Positions 35,557 to 44,057 of a DNA stretch of 64,000 nucleotides are shown here, piece by piece. The DNA comes from Pseudolabrys sp. FHR47. Lineage in GTDB: Bacteria > Pseudomonadota > Alphaproteobacteria > Rhizobiales > Xanthobacteraceae. Both the position numbers and the translations under genes were made by a program. The number at the start of each line of letters is the position of its first letter. The first letter of the stretch is position 1. The stretch lies in assembly GCF_005153485.1 (NCBI RefSeq), contig NZ_CP039740.1, positions 2,049,001 through 2,113,000 of the forward strand. The letters are read 5' to 3'. The notes under the pieces are model-generated. The model was given only the letters and a program-made list of their open reading frames with translations. It was not told the DNA's origin and did no database searches.

Positions 35557-35617
35557 CCGCTCACCCCCGCGAAGGCGGGGGTCCAGACTGGATGCCCGCA
35601 TCCGCGGGCATGAGCGG
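35557..35617. repeat. Two-hairpin palindrome with outer stem (REP-like unit 4)
   Basis: Hairpins ACCCCCGC/GCGGGGGT (35563-35582) and ATGCCCGC/GCGGGCAT (35592-35611), outer stem CCGCTC/GAGCGG. It ends ten bases before the panC stop codon. Confidence 0.65.
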
Positions 35618-35626
35618 AGTTTGTGC

Positions 35627-36478
35627 TCAGACTCCCAGATTATCGATCAGCCGTGTCTTGCCGATCTTGGCCGCGACCAAAAGCCGGATCGGGCCGTCTT
35701 TGATCGAAGCAATCGGCTTGAGGGTCAGCGCGTGGCGCGCCTCGAGATAATCGAGCTTGAAGCCGGCATGGGCAATTTCGCTGGCGCCTTCCTCCATCAC
35801 CATCTCGATCGGCTCGCCGCGCTTGATGCGTGCCGCGCTCGCCTTGAGCACGCGGGACAAGGTCGGCGCGACCGCGCGCTCGGCCTCCGAGAGATAGACA
35901 TTGCGCGACGACAAAGCGAGGCCGTCCTTCTCGCGCACGGTCGGGACACCGATCACCTTGACGCCGAGGTCGAGGTCGCTCGCCATCTGCGTGACGACGC
36001 GAAGCTGCTGGTAGTCCTTCTGGCCGAACATCGCGAAATCGGGCCGCACCTGCGTGAACAGCTTGGTCACGACAGTGGCGACGCCGCCGAAGAAGTGCGG
36101 GCGGAATTTGTCCTCGAGCCCGGCCAGAGCGGCACCTTCGGGCGCGATGCGGGTGGCAAAGCCCTCCGGATACATCGCCGCCGGTGTTGGGGCCCAGACG
36201 GCGTCGACTTTCAGGGCCGTCAGTTCCTTGATGTCAGCCTCGAAGGTCCGGGGATAGCTGCCGAAATCCTCGTGAGGGGCAAACTGGGTCGGGTTGACGA
36301 AGATCGACACCACGACGCGCCGGGCGCGTTTACGCGCTTCGCGCACCAGTTTGAGGTGGCCTTCGTGCAAGGCGCCCATGGTGGGGATCAAGGCGATGGC
36401 CTGGCGCGCGCGGCGGTAGGGCTCCAGCGCCCGGCGCAACGAGGAGACGGTGCGGAGGATCTTCGGTCGGTCGGCCAT
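35627..36478 (-). CDS. panC: Pantoate--beta-alanine ligase
   Basis: The 283-residue protein has all PanC motifs: [11 protein letters not shown] (ATP HxGH site, residues 33-43), [34 protein letters not shown] and SSRNVYL (KMSKS-like). Known reaction: pantoate plus beta-alanine plus ATP gives pantothenate, the coenzyme A precursor. The usual partner panB is not in the window. Divergent from mipZ, with 176 bases between. Confidence 0.95.
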   Translation of the reverse strand: MADRPKILRTVSSLRRALEPYRRARQAIALIPTMGALHEGHLKLVREARKRARRVVVSIFVNPTQFAPHEDFGSYPRTFEADIKELTALKVDAVWAPTPAAMYPEGFATRIAPEGAALAGLEDKFRPHFFGGVATVVTKLFTQVRPDFAMFGQKDYQQLRVVTQMASDLDLGVKVIGVPTVREKDGLALSSRNVYLSEAERAVAPTLSRVLKASAARIKRGEPIEMVMEEGASEIAHAGFKLDYLEARHALTLKPIASIKDGPIRLLVAAKIGKTRLIDNLGV

Positions 36479-36577
36479 GTCTTTAAGGGTCCCGGTGGCG
36501 GCAGGCGTTATCGCCCTGTCGGCGGATTGTCGTCAATCACGGTTAAAACGGCGGGCCATGGTAAATAAGACCGCTCG

Positions 36578-36593
36578 GGTTAATGATTAAACC
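36578..36593. promoter_or_regulatory. Palindrome GGTTAATGATTAAACC before mipZ
   Basis: A nearly symmetric AT-rich site 62 bases upstream of the mipZ start. It contains two TTAA words three bases apart; the CtrA site would need seven between, so CtrA binding is uncertain. Confidence 0.3.
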
Positions 36594-36654
36594 GCCGCAA
36601 ACTTGACGAAAGCCCTACCGGTCATCGAGTATTGCCCCAGTAAGGGACGCCTGT

Positions 36655-37575
36655 ATGTTGGTCCAGCCGATCAATCCGAAGCCGCAATCAGCGCATGTCG
36701 TCGTGCTCGGCAACGAGAAGGGCGGCTCCGGCAAATCCACGACGGCGCTGCATATTGCCGTCGCGCTGATGAAGGCCGGCCAGAAGGTCGCGACCATCGA
36801 CCTCGACTCCCGCCAGCAGAGCTTCACCCACTACATTCAGAACCGCCGCGACTGGGCCGAGCGAGCCAAGATCAAGCTCGAACTGCCGACGCATTACTGC
36901 GTGCCGCGTGCCGACGGCAATTCGGTCGAGGCCAATGAGGCCGCCGAGTTCGCGTCGTTCTCGCGTGCCATTGCCGCCATCGAGCACAGTCACGACGTCG
37001 TCATCATCGACACGCCCGGCAACGACACCTACATGATGCGGCTCGCCCATTCGCTGGCCGATACCCTGGTGACGCCGCTCAACGACTCCTTCGTCGATTT
37101 CGACGTGCTGGCGAAGATCGACCAGACCAATTTCACCGTCAAAGGCGAAAGCCACTATGCGGAAATGGTGCGCGAGGCGCGCCGCCAGCGTCGCCTGGTC
37201 GACGGCAAGCTCACCGACTGGATCGTGGTGCGCAACCGCCTCTCGGCGCTCGGCTCGCGCAACAAGAAGCTGGTCGGCGAGGGCATCCAGGAACTCGCCA
37301 AGCGCATGGGCTTCCGTTACGTCGATGGCTTCGCCGAGCGGGTCGTCTACCGCGAGTTCTTCCCGCGCGGCCTGACCGCTTTCGACGATCTCGACGAGCA
37401 GACGCTGGGCATGCGGCCGAACATGTCGCATCTGACCGCCCGCGAGGAGGTCATCGGCCTCCTCAACGCGCTGCGCCTGCCGATGTCGGAAAACGGCCGC
37501 CGCCGCGCCGCCGCCCGGGCCGAGTGGTATTCGGTCATGGACCAGCCGCTGCAGGTCCACGACCTGCTGGCCTGA
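36655..37575 (+). CDS. mipZ: MipZ, ParA-like ATPase that positions the division plane
   Basis: The 306-residue protein has the deviant Walker A motif NEKGGSGKSTTALHIA (residues 20-35), IDLDSRQQSF (switch I) and VVIIDTPGNDTYMMRLAHS (Walker B/switch II). The C-terminal REFFPRGLTAFDDL stretch is typical of MipZ rather than chromosomal ParA. Known role: ATP-dependent gradient from ParB at the poles that blocks FtsZ assembly near them. The VWA and J-domain genes follow on the same strand. Confidence 0.92.
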   Translation: MLVQPINPKPQSAHVVVLGNEKGGSGKSTTALHIAVALMKAGQKVATIDLDSRQQSFTHYIQNRRDWAERAKIKLELPTHYCVPRADGNSVEANEAAEFASFSRAIAAIEHSHDVVIIDTPGNDTYMMRLAHSLADTLVTPLNDSFVDFDVLAKIDQTNFTVKGESHYAEMVREARRQRRLVDGKLTDWIVVRNRLSALGSRNKKLVGEGIQELAKRMGFRYVDGFAERVVYREFFPRGLTAFDDLDEQTLGMRPNMSHLTAREEVIGLLNALRLPMSENGRRRAAARAEWYSVMDQPLQVHDLLA

Positions 37576-37682
37576 CGAATCCTTCCATTTTGTCGCACTT
37601 TACCGCCCGCCCGCTTTCGCGGGCCGCTGCGCGTGATTAGCTGTTGCCTGAATCGCGCTCAATCCGGTGTAAGCTCAAGGCC

Positions 37683-38405
37683 ATGACCACCCCGACCCGC
37701 AAAGGCACCGATCAAGCGCCCGCGACCTCCTCGCGCGCCGATATCGACGCCTTCCTCGACAAGGTGAAGTCGCTCGGCCCGGCCGTGACCGCCGGCAAGC
37801 GCGGCCGGCTGGTCTTCGCGCTCGACGCCACCATGAGCCGGCAGCCGACCTGGGACACGGCGCAGAAGCTGCAGGCCGACATGTTCCGCGAGGCGGCGCA
37901 AATCGGTGGGCTCGATATCCAGCTCGTCTATTTCCGTGGCATGGGCGAATGCCGGTCGTCCGCTTTCGTCGCCAATGCCGATCGGCTCGCCGAACTGATG
38001 TCGCGCATCGATTGCCGCGGCGGCCACACCCAGATCGCCAAGGTTCTCAGCCACACGCGCAAGGAGCACAAGGCGCAAGCCGTGCAGGCGCTGGTCTATG
38101 TCGGCGATGCCATGGAGGAGGCGGTCGACGATCTCGCCGCTGCGGCCGGCGAACTCGGTCTGCTCGGCGTGCCGGTTTTCATGTTCCAGGAGGGCCGCGA
38201 TCCGGTGGCCGAAAATGCCTTCCGCGAAATCGCTCGGCTGTCACGCGGTGCTTATTGCCGCTTCGATCCGGGCGCCGCGCATCAGCTCGCCGAATTGCTG
38301 CGTGCGGTCGCCGCCTACGCCGCCGGTGGCATGAAGGCGCTCACGGCCTTGTCCAACCGCCAGGCAGGCAGCGCGCAGCTTCTGCTCGCGCAATTGCGCG
38401 GCTGA
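37683..38405 (+). CDS. VWA-like (von Willebrand factor A) domain protein
   Basis: The 240-residue protein is a single VWA-like fold: FALDATMSRQPTWDTAQKLQ (metal site DxTxS), RGGHTQIAKVL with the threonine, and VYVGDAMEEAVDDL with the acidic residue, followed by a helical C-terminus. No signal peptide, so cytoplasmic. It is followed one base later by the J-domain gene, so the two are surely one transcript; a joint role in protein assembly is inferred. ATG 37683 is chosen over the 37644 start, which adds unmatched residues. Confidence 0.8.
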   Translation: MTTPTRKGTDQAPATSSRADIDAFLDKVKSLGPAVTAGKRGRLVFALDATMSRQPTWDTAQKLQADMFREAAQIGGLDIQLVYFRGMGECRSSAFVANADRLAELMSRIDCRGGHTQIAKVLSHTRKEHKAQAVQALVYVGDAMEEAVDDLAAAAGELGLLGVPVFMFQEGRDPVAENAFREIARLSRGAYCRFDPGAAHQLAELLRAVAAYAAGGMKALTALSNRQAGSAQLLLAQLRG

Positions 38406-38406
38406 C

Positions 38407-39102
38407 ATGCCCACGCTCATTTTCGGCATTCTGATCCTGGTCGGCGCCCTGTGGGTGCTGGGCGTCATGTCGCGGGTCGACGCCAAGGTTGCCGCCCGCG
38501 TGCTCAAGGCCGCCGGCGGCTTGGTGTCCATCGGCATGGCCATCTATCTCGGCCTGCGCGGCCAGCTATTCATCGCCGTTCCGCTCGGCATGTTCGGTCT
38601 CGGTCTGCTCGGCTGGATCGGCCCGGCGGGCTTTACCGACCGCATTTGCAAGTCGGGCGGGCAGGTGTCGCGGGTGCGCACCGCCTATGTCGAGATGACG
38701 CTGGATCACGACACCGGTGCCATGAGTGGCACGGTGCTGGCCGGTCGCTATGCCGGTCGCGGACTGGACGATCTGACGGTTGAGGCGCTGCTGTCGTTGC
38801 TCGCTGAGGCGGACGACGAAACCCGCGCGCTATTGATGCCGTATCTTGACCGCCGGGATCCCGCCTGGCGTGAACACGCGCAAGGTGACGCGGCAGCGGG
38901 GCGCGCTGCGGCGGGCACTGCCAAAATGACGGACGAGGAGGCCTATCAGGTCCTTGGCCTGGAACCCGGTGCGCGCGAACGCGACATCACCCGGGCGCAC
39001 CGCGCCCTGATGAAGAAATTTCATCCCGACCAAGGGGGATCGACGTATCTCGCGGCCCGGATTAACGAGGCCAAGGAAACGCTGCTTCGCCGACATCGCT
39101 GA
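38407..39102 (+). CDS. Membrane-anchored J-domain protein
   Basis: The 231-residue protein has two N-terminal membrane segments (about 2-20 and 33-75 in two parts), a linker, and a C-terminal J domain (about 178-231): EAYQVLGLEPGARERDITRA, then MKKFHPDQGG with the HPD tripeptide needed to stimulate DnaK. The C-terminal placement resembles DjlA and Tim14/Pam18 proteins. It probably recruits DnaK to a membrane client. Coupled to the VWA gene one base upstream. Confidence 0.88.
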   Translation: MPTLIFGILILVGALWVLGVMSRVDAKVAARVLKAAGGLVSIGMAIYLGLRGQLFIAVPLGMFGLGLLGWIGPAGFTDRICKSGGQVSRVRTAYVEMTLDHDTGAMSGTVLAGRYAGRGLDDLTVEALLSLLAEADDETRALLMPYLDRRDPAWREHAQGDAAAGRAAAGTAKMTDEEAYQVLGLEPGARERDITRAHRALMKKFHPDQGGSTYLAARINEAKETLLRRHR

Positions 39103-39220
39103 TGCTCTCCACACGCAACATCACCAGCGGCTCCTGTCGTTCGATGCTTCCTGTCTTTCCCGTCGCGATCGGCGCCAGCCCCCGCGACGTTGTTATTGGC
39201 GTCCGTCTAATGCGGGCGCC

Positions 39221-40783
39221 CTAATTCTTCATTAGCAGGCAAGGTATTTCACTGCGCTTAAGGTTCTTGCAGGCCGCTTCCGCCTGGGTCTTTTCCAGGC
39301 CGGCGAAACGGGCGCGGAACAGCGAGCGATCTCCCTTGGCGACCTTCTCTGTGAAAGGCTCGGCATGGCCGAGCTGGGCTTTGGCTTTGCTCTGAGCGGC
39401 TTCGAGGCGCTCCTTGGCGGCCTGTTCTTCCGGGAAAGCACCGACCTGGATCATCCAGCCGCTGCGCGTCTTGGCCGATCCCAACGTGTCCTGAACCGGC
39501 GCGGGCACCGGAACGGCGGCGCCGACCGAGGCGACCTGCTGGCGCGGCGCTGCGGCCTTGGCCGGGAGCGTGCCGAGAATACCGGGTTCAGTATCGACGG
39601 AAGGCGGCGGCAGGTCGCTCTTCACGGTGGCGATGGTCATGACGGTCGCCGGATTGGGGCGTGGCGGCATCAAGTTTCGACCGGCCGGCGGCAGTTCGGA
39701 CAGCGCGGCCATCTGCGTCTTGCCGGGACGCACCAGGACGGTCTTCACCGCACTCGGCTTGATCGGCGCGGATGAGCCGACTTCCGGGCTGTCGATCGAG
39801 GCTACTTCCTCCACGCGCGGATCGGTGACCGGCGTCGGTGGTTTCGCTGGCATCTTGATCTCGGCGACGGCGGTGCCTTCGGCGACTGGCGGCGCGGTGC
39901 GCTTGGCTGCTGCGACTTTGTAGGTGGTGTCGATCAGGCTCCGCACGAGAGCGTCGCGAGCGCCCGCCGAGCGGCCGCCGAACACTGCGGCGACGAGATG
40001 GCGATTGTTGCGATTGACCGAGGTGACGATGTTGAAGCCGGAGGCGCGGATATAGCCGGTCTTGATGCCGTCGACACCATCGACACTGCCGAGCAGGCGG
40101 TTATGGCCGCGGATGGTCCGGCCTTCATAGACGAAAGAACGCGTATTGAAATAGCGGAAGTAGTTGGGGAACCGGTCCTGCAGCGCCCGGCCGAGCAGGG
40201 CCTGGTCGCGCGCCGTAGTGACTTGTTCGTCGTCCGGCAGACCGTTGGCGTTGCGGTAGGTCGTGTGCGCCATGCCGAGAGCCCGGGCCTTGGCGGTCAT
40301 CATCCGGGCGAATGTAGGCTCATCTCCACCGAGATATTCGGCGATGACGGTGGCGACGTCGTTGGCCGACTTCACGACCAGCGCCTTGATGGCGGTTTCG
40401 ACCTTGATGGTCTCGCCGGCCTTGAGGCCCATTTTGGATGGAGCCTGTGCCGCGGCATGGGCCGAGGCGGGCATCTCGGTATTGAGCTTCACTTTGCCGG
40501 AGTCCAGGCGCTCGAACAGCAGATAGAGCGTCATCATCTTGGTGAGCGAAGCCGGGTGCCGGATGGCGTCGGCATTGCTGGCGTGCAGCACGGCGCCGGA
40601 ATTGCCGTCGATGACAATCGAGGCGGTCGGAGGATTGTAGCTGCTCGCGGCCTGTGCGGGCTTGCGCGCCTTGCGCGAACGGGCCTCGGCGCTGACGGTC
40701 ATCGACGCCACCGCCACCAACACGGCAAGGCCGACGGAGCCCCAACGCACCATGCGTTGGCGATCACTGTCTCGCCGCGTCAT
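39221..40783 (-). CDS. D-alanyl-D-alanine carboxypeptidase with SPOR domain
   Basis: The protein has 520 residues: signal peptide to about SAEA, then the penicillin-binding fold of low-molecular-weight PBPs with SLTK (nucleophile Ser), SAND and KTGYIRAS. A long Pro/Ala linker precedes a C-terminal SPOR domain (WMIQVGAFPEEQAA and onward) that binds denuded septal peptidoglycan. Known role: trimming of pentapeptide side chains, here targeted to division sites. The start is ATG 40783, because GGGAGG stands five bases before it; upstream ATG 40837 lacks such a site. Confidence 0.92.
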   Translation of the reverse strand: MTRRDSDRQRMVRWGSVGLAVLVAVASMTVSAEARSRKARKPAQAASSYNPPTASIVIDGNSGAVLHASNADAIRHPASLTKMMTLYLLFERLDSGKVKLNTEMPASAHAAAQAPSKMGLKAGETIKVETAIKALVVKSANDVATVIAEYLGGDEPTFARMMTAKARALGMAHTTYRNANGLPDDEQVTTARDQALLGRALQDRFPNYFRYFNTRSFVYEGRTIRGHNRLLGSVDGVDGIKTGYIRASGFNIVTSVNRNNRHLVAAVFGGRSAGARDALVRSLIDTTYKVAAAKRTAPPVAEGTAVAEIKMPAKPPTPVTDPRVEEVASIDSPEVGSSAPIKPSAVKTVLVRPGKTQMAALSELPPAGRNLMPPRPNPATVMTIATVKSDLPPPSVDTEPGILGTLPAKAAAPRQQVASVGAAVPVPAPVQDTLGSAKTRSGWMIQVGAFPEEQAAKERLEAAQSKAKAQLGHAEPFTEKVAKGDRSLFRARFAGLEKTQAEAACKNLKRSEIPCLLMKN

Positions 40784-40950
40784 GAAACCTCCCATGCCCT
40801 TCGGATCACGTCCCGCCGTACTTCGACTTGTCGACAAATTTATAGCGCATCTTTGACGCCGGAACGGCGGAGGCTAGGCAAACGTCGTTACCAAAATCCT
40901 AATCTATGCCGCTGATTTTATAGTAAATTTTGCGTTGCAACAGAGATTGC

Positions 40951-40978
40951 TTGACTTTATTGTGCAGCGCACTATAAA
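40951..40978 (+). promoter_or_regulatory. Phasin promoter with TGC/GCA-rich operator candidate
   Basis: TTGACT (40951-40956), 16-base spacer, TATAAA (40973-40978). The spacer contains GTGC-AGC-GCAC, and GTTGCAAC lies just upstream. Such TGC/GCA-rich sites are bound by the PHA-sensing repressor PhaR in related bacteria. Confidence 0.55.
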
Positions 40979-41057
40979 TGATTTTCAAGTCCGGGGTCGA
41001 CCGGGCCTATTTCATTCATCGGGAGCGCCGCCGGAGCGGCCGGGAAAGGGAATTACC

Positions 41058-41387
41058 ATGGTCAAGAATTTCGAAGAACTTCAGCAAGCCAGCAAAGAGA
41101 ACATCGACCTCGCCGTGAAGTCGATGGGCAACGTTTCCAAGAGCGCCCAGGCGATCGCCGTCGAGCTCGCCGACTACTCGAAGAAGTCGTTCGAGGACAG
41201 CACCGCCATGATCGAGAAGCTGTTCGGCGTGAAGTCGCTGGAGAAGGCGATCGAAGTGCAGAGCGAATACGCCAAGGCCGCTTACGAAGGTTTCGTCGCC
41301 GAAACCACCAAGCTCGGCGAAATGTATTCGGCGCTGGCCAAGGAAACCTACAAGCCGTTCGAATCGCTGATGGCGAAGGCCAAGTAA
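41058..41387 (+). CDS. Phasin family protein
   Basis: The 109-residue all-helical protein opens with VKNFEELQQASKENIDLAVK and has the Phasin_2 features SAQAIAVELADYSKKSFED and EYAKAAYEGFVAE. Phasins coat polyhydroxyalkanoate granules and control their number and size. The start is ATG 41058 after GGGAAAGGG. A strong terminator at 41487-41516 follows. The gene is monocistronic with its own near-consensus promoter. No PHA synthase or phaR gene is in the window. Confidence 0.9.
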   Translation: MVKNFEELQQASKENIDLAVKSMGNVSKSAQAIAVELADYSKKSFEDSTAMIEKLFGVKSLEKAIEVQSEYAKAAYEGFVAETTKLGEMYSALAKETYKPFESLMAKAK

Positions 41388-41486
41388 GGCGCCAAACAGC
41401 AGCACCTGCCTTTAGTAAGGGTAGCGTCAAGCGTACCGCAGCGTCGCATTTCAAGGACGAAGCGGAAAAGACAATCTGAATTTAAA

Positions 41487-41516
41487 AGCCCGGCAGTTGC
41501 GCCGGGCTATTTTTTT
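41487..41516 (+). terminator. Rho-independent terminator after phasin
   Basis: Stem AGCCCGGC/GCCGGGCT with loop AGTTGC, followed by ATTTTTTT. Confidence 0.88.
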
Positions 41517-41567
41517 GTCGGCCTTGAGGCGAAGCCGTTTACTTGGTCGCGCGGTTACTGCGACGTG

Positions 41568-42932
41568 TTACTTGGCGACGCGGAGCTGCGTCAGGCTCGT
41601 ACCGATCTCGTTGAACACCTTGGCGATGCCGCTGGCGCTCGTTACCGTGAAGAACTTCGAGATGTCGTACATCTTGTCTTTCGAGCCGGCGCAGTTCTGC
41701 AGCAGGGTCGAGGTCGGGTCACCATCGGTGTTGACGTGGATGGTGTAGATGGTGATTCCGGCCTGTTTGATATTGGCGCAAGTGCCTGAGCCGTTGCCGG
41801 TCTGGTACATGCGATTGTCGACCGGTGTGCTGGTGTTCGAGCCGTTGCCGTACCAGCGGTCCTGCGTATTGAGACCGTCCGACATCAGAATGATGATGTC
41901 CGAATACTCATAGTTCGAATCCTTGGCGGGTGCCGTCAGCGGGCCACCGCCGACCAGCGATTGCCAGGCCCAGACCAGACCGATCGGCTGGTTGGTCGCG
42001 CCTTTAGGCTGCATCGTGTCGACAAGATTGTTGAGCGCGGTCCAGTCATAGGTCAGACCCTTCATCGCGACCGGACATGAACTGTATTGCTCCGCCGGCC
42101 ATTTCGAAATGGTCGTATTGTCCGGCAGGGTTGCGACCTGGTCCCAGGTCGAATTGCCGGGCGCGTTGGAAGGGCCGCGGTCGGTGATACATCCGTTCCA
42201 GGTGTTGTGATTTTTGGTCGTGCAGGTGTAACTCCAGCCCCAACCGGAACAGGTCTGGTTGTCGCTGTCCCAATCCGTCCAGTCGATCCAGTTTGCGTTA
42301 TAATTGATGGAGCCGACATTGACGTCCTTGGCGAACGGAATGATCGACACGTAGACGTCGCCGTTTTGCGACGCGGCGTTTTTGAGTTGGGTCAGAAGAT
42401 CCTTGGTCGCCGATTTCAGCGCTGTCATTTTGCCGTCGGACGCCATCGAACCGGTGTTATCGAGCGCAAGCGCGACGCGTAGGCGCGTCGAACCCCACGC
42501 GGTCGTGGACGAGCCGCCGACGGTCAGGTCGTTGTAGCCGATCACGCCGAGGAAGGTGGTCGGAACCGTTGCCGAGCCGTCGACGACGATCTTCGAGCCG
42601 CCGTCCGTGGTATAAGTGGCCTTGATGGAAATGTTCTTGGCCTCTGGCCGGTTGAACAGCGCAGTGAAGTAGGTCAGCGCTTTCGGGCTCAACTGGTCAC
42701 TGCTCAGACTGGTTGCTTCGCGCGCAAGCATCAACGCGGTGGAATCGAGCGCGGCCTGCAGCGCGGCTTTGACGTTGTTGGCGTGGCTGTAGTCCACCGC
42801 ATAGCCGACGGCGCCCACCATCGGCAGCGTGGCGATCGCGAAGGTGATGGCGACATTGCCGCGACGATCGCGGCGAAAGGCGGCGAGGCGGGTCGACAGA
42901 CGGTCGGTCAGGCGGTTCCACATCGTTTTCAT
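41568..42932 (-). CDS. TadG-like pilus-assembly protein with VWA domain
   Basis: The 454-residue protein opens with a basic stretch and a membrane helix (RDRRGNVAITFAIATLPMVG), the TadE/TadG prepilin-like start, followed by HANNVKAALQAALDSTALML. A VWA domain follows with the metal site LALDNTGSM and later ILMSDGLNTQD. A Trp/Cys-rich insertion (WIDWTDWDSDNQTCSGWGWS region) sits in the VWA part. Tad proteins act in Flp pilus assembly, but no other tad gene is near, so it is an orphan copy whose partners would be elsewhere. Confidence 0.85.
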   Translation of the reverse strand: MKTMWNRLTDRLSTRLAAFRRDRRGNVAITFAIATLPMVGAVGYAVDYSHANNVKAALQAALDSTALMLAREATSLSSDQLSPKALTYFTALFNRPEAKNISIKATYTTDGGSKIVVDGSATVPTTFLGVIGYNDLTVGGSSTTAWGSTRLRVALALDNTGSMASDGKMTALKSATKDLLTQLKNAASQNGDVYVSIIPFAKDVNVGSINYNANWIDWTDWDSDNQTCSGWGWSYTCTTKNHNTWNGCITDRGPSNAPGNSTWDQVATLPDNTTISKWPAEQYSSCPVAMKGLTYDWTALNNLVDTMQPKGATNQPIGLVWAWQSLVGGGPLTAPAKDSNYEYSDIIILMSDGLNTQDRWYGNGSNTSTPVDNRMYQTGNGSGTCANIKQAGITIYTIHVNTDGDPTSTLLQNCAGSKDKMYDISKFFTVTSASGIAKVFNEIGTSLTQLRVAK

Positions 42933-43554
42933 GACGGTTCACCAGGCGCTCTACGTTCGCCTGCCGTCATAAACGGTGCTGTTAAACTACACGTATACGC
43001 CGCGATCGAAAAAAGGGGGCGGCCCCTAAGCCTCGACGCAGGCTACGCGACACAAGCCTAGGCGCCGCAAGGGGTTCGGTGGTTAACGAGCCTTGCCCGC
43101 AACCGTGCGAATGCCGACTAGTTCTTAGACGACGTCCTTAATGCCCGGTTGTCGGAATACCGCTCACCGCGAGCCCCGGCGAGCATCGATTGTCCCTTGA
43201 ACGGTTCGAAGTATGACCGATCTGGCGGCGCGGATTTCGCCGAAATCCGGGAGCAATGTGCCGATTCGGGGCCTCTGGCGGGTTGCCAAGGGCCTTTCAG
43301 TGGCTATCTGACGTCTAAAGGCGGAAATTTCGTTGCGGAAGCCCTGGCAGCGACCGCGCCGAAGGCAATTTCGCGGCTTGGAATGACGGCGCCGACGTCC
43401 TTATGATGGTGAATAAGGGCGGTTGCGGGGGGTGACGACGGGGCCGCGCCAATGCGACGCTGATCGAGGCGTTGTCTCGGTGTCCCACTCCTCGCCGGCG
43501 CTGAAATCGGCTTTGCTTGAATCGGCTTTGCTTGGACTTGAATTCTGAACGACC
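42933..43554. other. Gene-free region between the TadG-like gene and clpS
   Basis: No frame shows coding bias; the only open frames are short, with weak starts. I see an A-run (AAAAAAGGGGGCGGCCCC at 43010-43027), a few GTTAA words that suggest promoters for the minus-strand gene, and a perfect 15-base tandem repeat at 43505-43534 in front of clpS. Nothing else is supported. Confidence 0.5.
43505..43534. repeat. Perfect tandem 15-base repeat upstream of clpS
   Basis: Two copies of AATCGGCTTTGCTTG stand directly head to tail, 21 bases before ATG 43555 and about 113 bases before the preferred clpS start. Confidence 0.7.
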
Positions 43555-43647
43555 ATGACCAGGACCGTGACGCTCGACCCTTCCTCTCGCCGGCCGGCGG
43601 CCGCGCCGGAGTGCAGCGCAGGCATGCAGCCGCGCATGGCCGCCTGG

Positions 43648-43986
43648 ATGGCGGACGATGACCGCAAGGGCAGGTCGCCGACTGGCGGCGAACCGAACGT
43701 CGCCGTCATCACCAAGACCAAACCGCAGACCAAGCGGCCAAATCTGTATCGCGTGTTGATATTGAACGACGATTACACGCCGATGGAGTTCGTCGTGCAT
43801 GTGATCGAGCGTTTCTTCGGCAAGGATCACGAAGCCGCGACCCGCATCATGCTGCATGTGCATCACCACGGCATGGGCGAGTGCGGCGTCTATACCTATG
43901 AAGTCGCCGAGACCAAAGTGACGCAGGTGATGGACTTCGCGCGAAAACATCAGCATCCTTTGCAATGCGTGATGGAAAAAAAGTAG
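43648..43986 (+). CDS. clpS: ClpS, N-degron adaptor of ClpAP
   Basis: The protein is about 112 residues: a disordered N-terminus with [13 protein letters not shown], then the core [20 protein letters not shown] (substrate pocket Asn-Asp), [20 protein letters not shown] and [12 protein letters not shown]. Known role: delivers proteins with destabilising N-terminal residues to ClpA. clpA follows after 71 bases. ATG 43648 gives the usual length; the frame is open to ATG 43555 and that longer form (143 residues) cannot be excluded. Confidence 0.92.
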   Translation: MADDDRKGRSPTGGEPNVAVITKTKPQTKRPNLYRVLILNDDYTPMEFVVHVIERFFGKDHEAATRIMLHVHHHGMGECGVYTYEVAETKVTQVMDFARKHQHPLQCVMEKK

Positions 43987-44057
43987 GATTCGGGGTGGGG
44001 GACGCTTCGACAGAGACGCTCGCAAAACGTTTCGACATAACGGGACTGGAACACTGA

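Larger units (their letters stand above)
34874..35626. other. Gene-free 750-base region with repeats and a promoter-like sequence
   Basis: No reading frame here has convincing coding character. From left to right: a partial GTAGCCCGGATGGAG-type repeat (34877-34935), a two-hairpin unit (34962-35036), a promoter-like TTGACT-N16-TATAGG (35081-35108) with the palindrome TCCTAGGA in its spacer, a very GC-rich stretch with many short inverted repeats (35115-35540), and another two-hairpin unit (35557-35617). The promoter-like site would drive a plus-strand RNA across the GC-rich part. Confidence 0.5.

Noticed and set aside
35468..36568. Plus-strand frame of 366 codons opposite panC
   Set aside because: Antisense to a clear panC gene; sequence is charged shadow.
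36578..36593. CtrA site before mipZ
   Set aside because: TTAA words are three bases apart instead of seven; kept only as an unassigned palindrome.
43149..43406. 85-codon plus-strand frame upstream of clpS
   Set aside because: TTG start without ribosome site, no recognisable protein, ends in a mixed-composition region.
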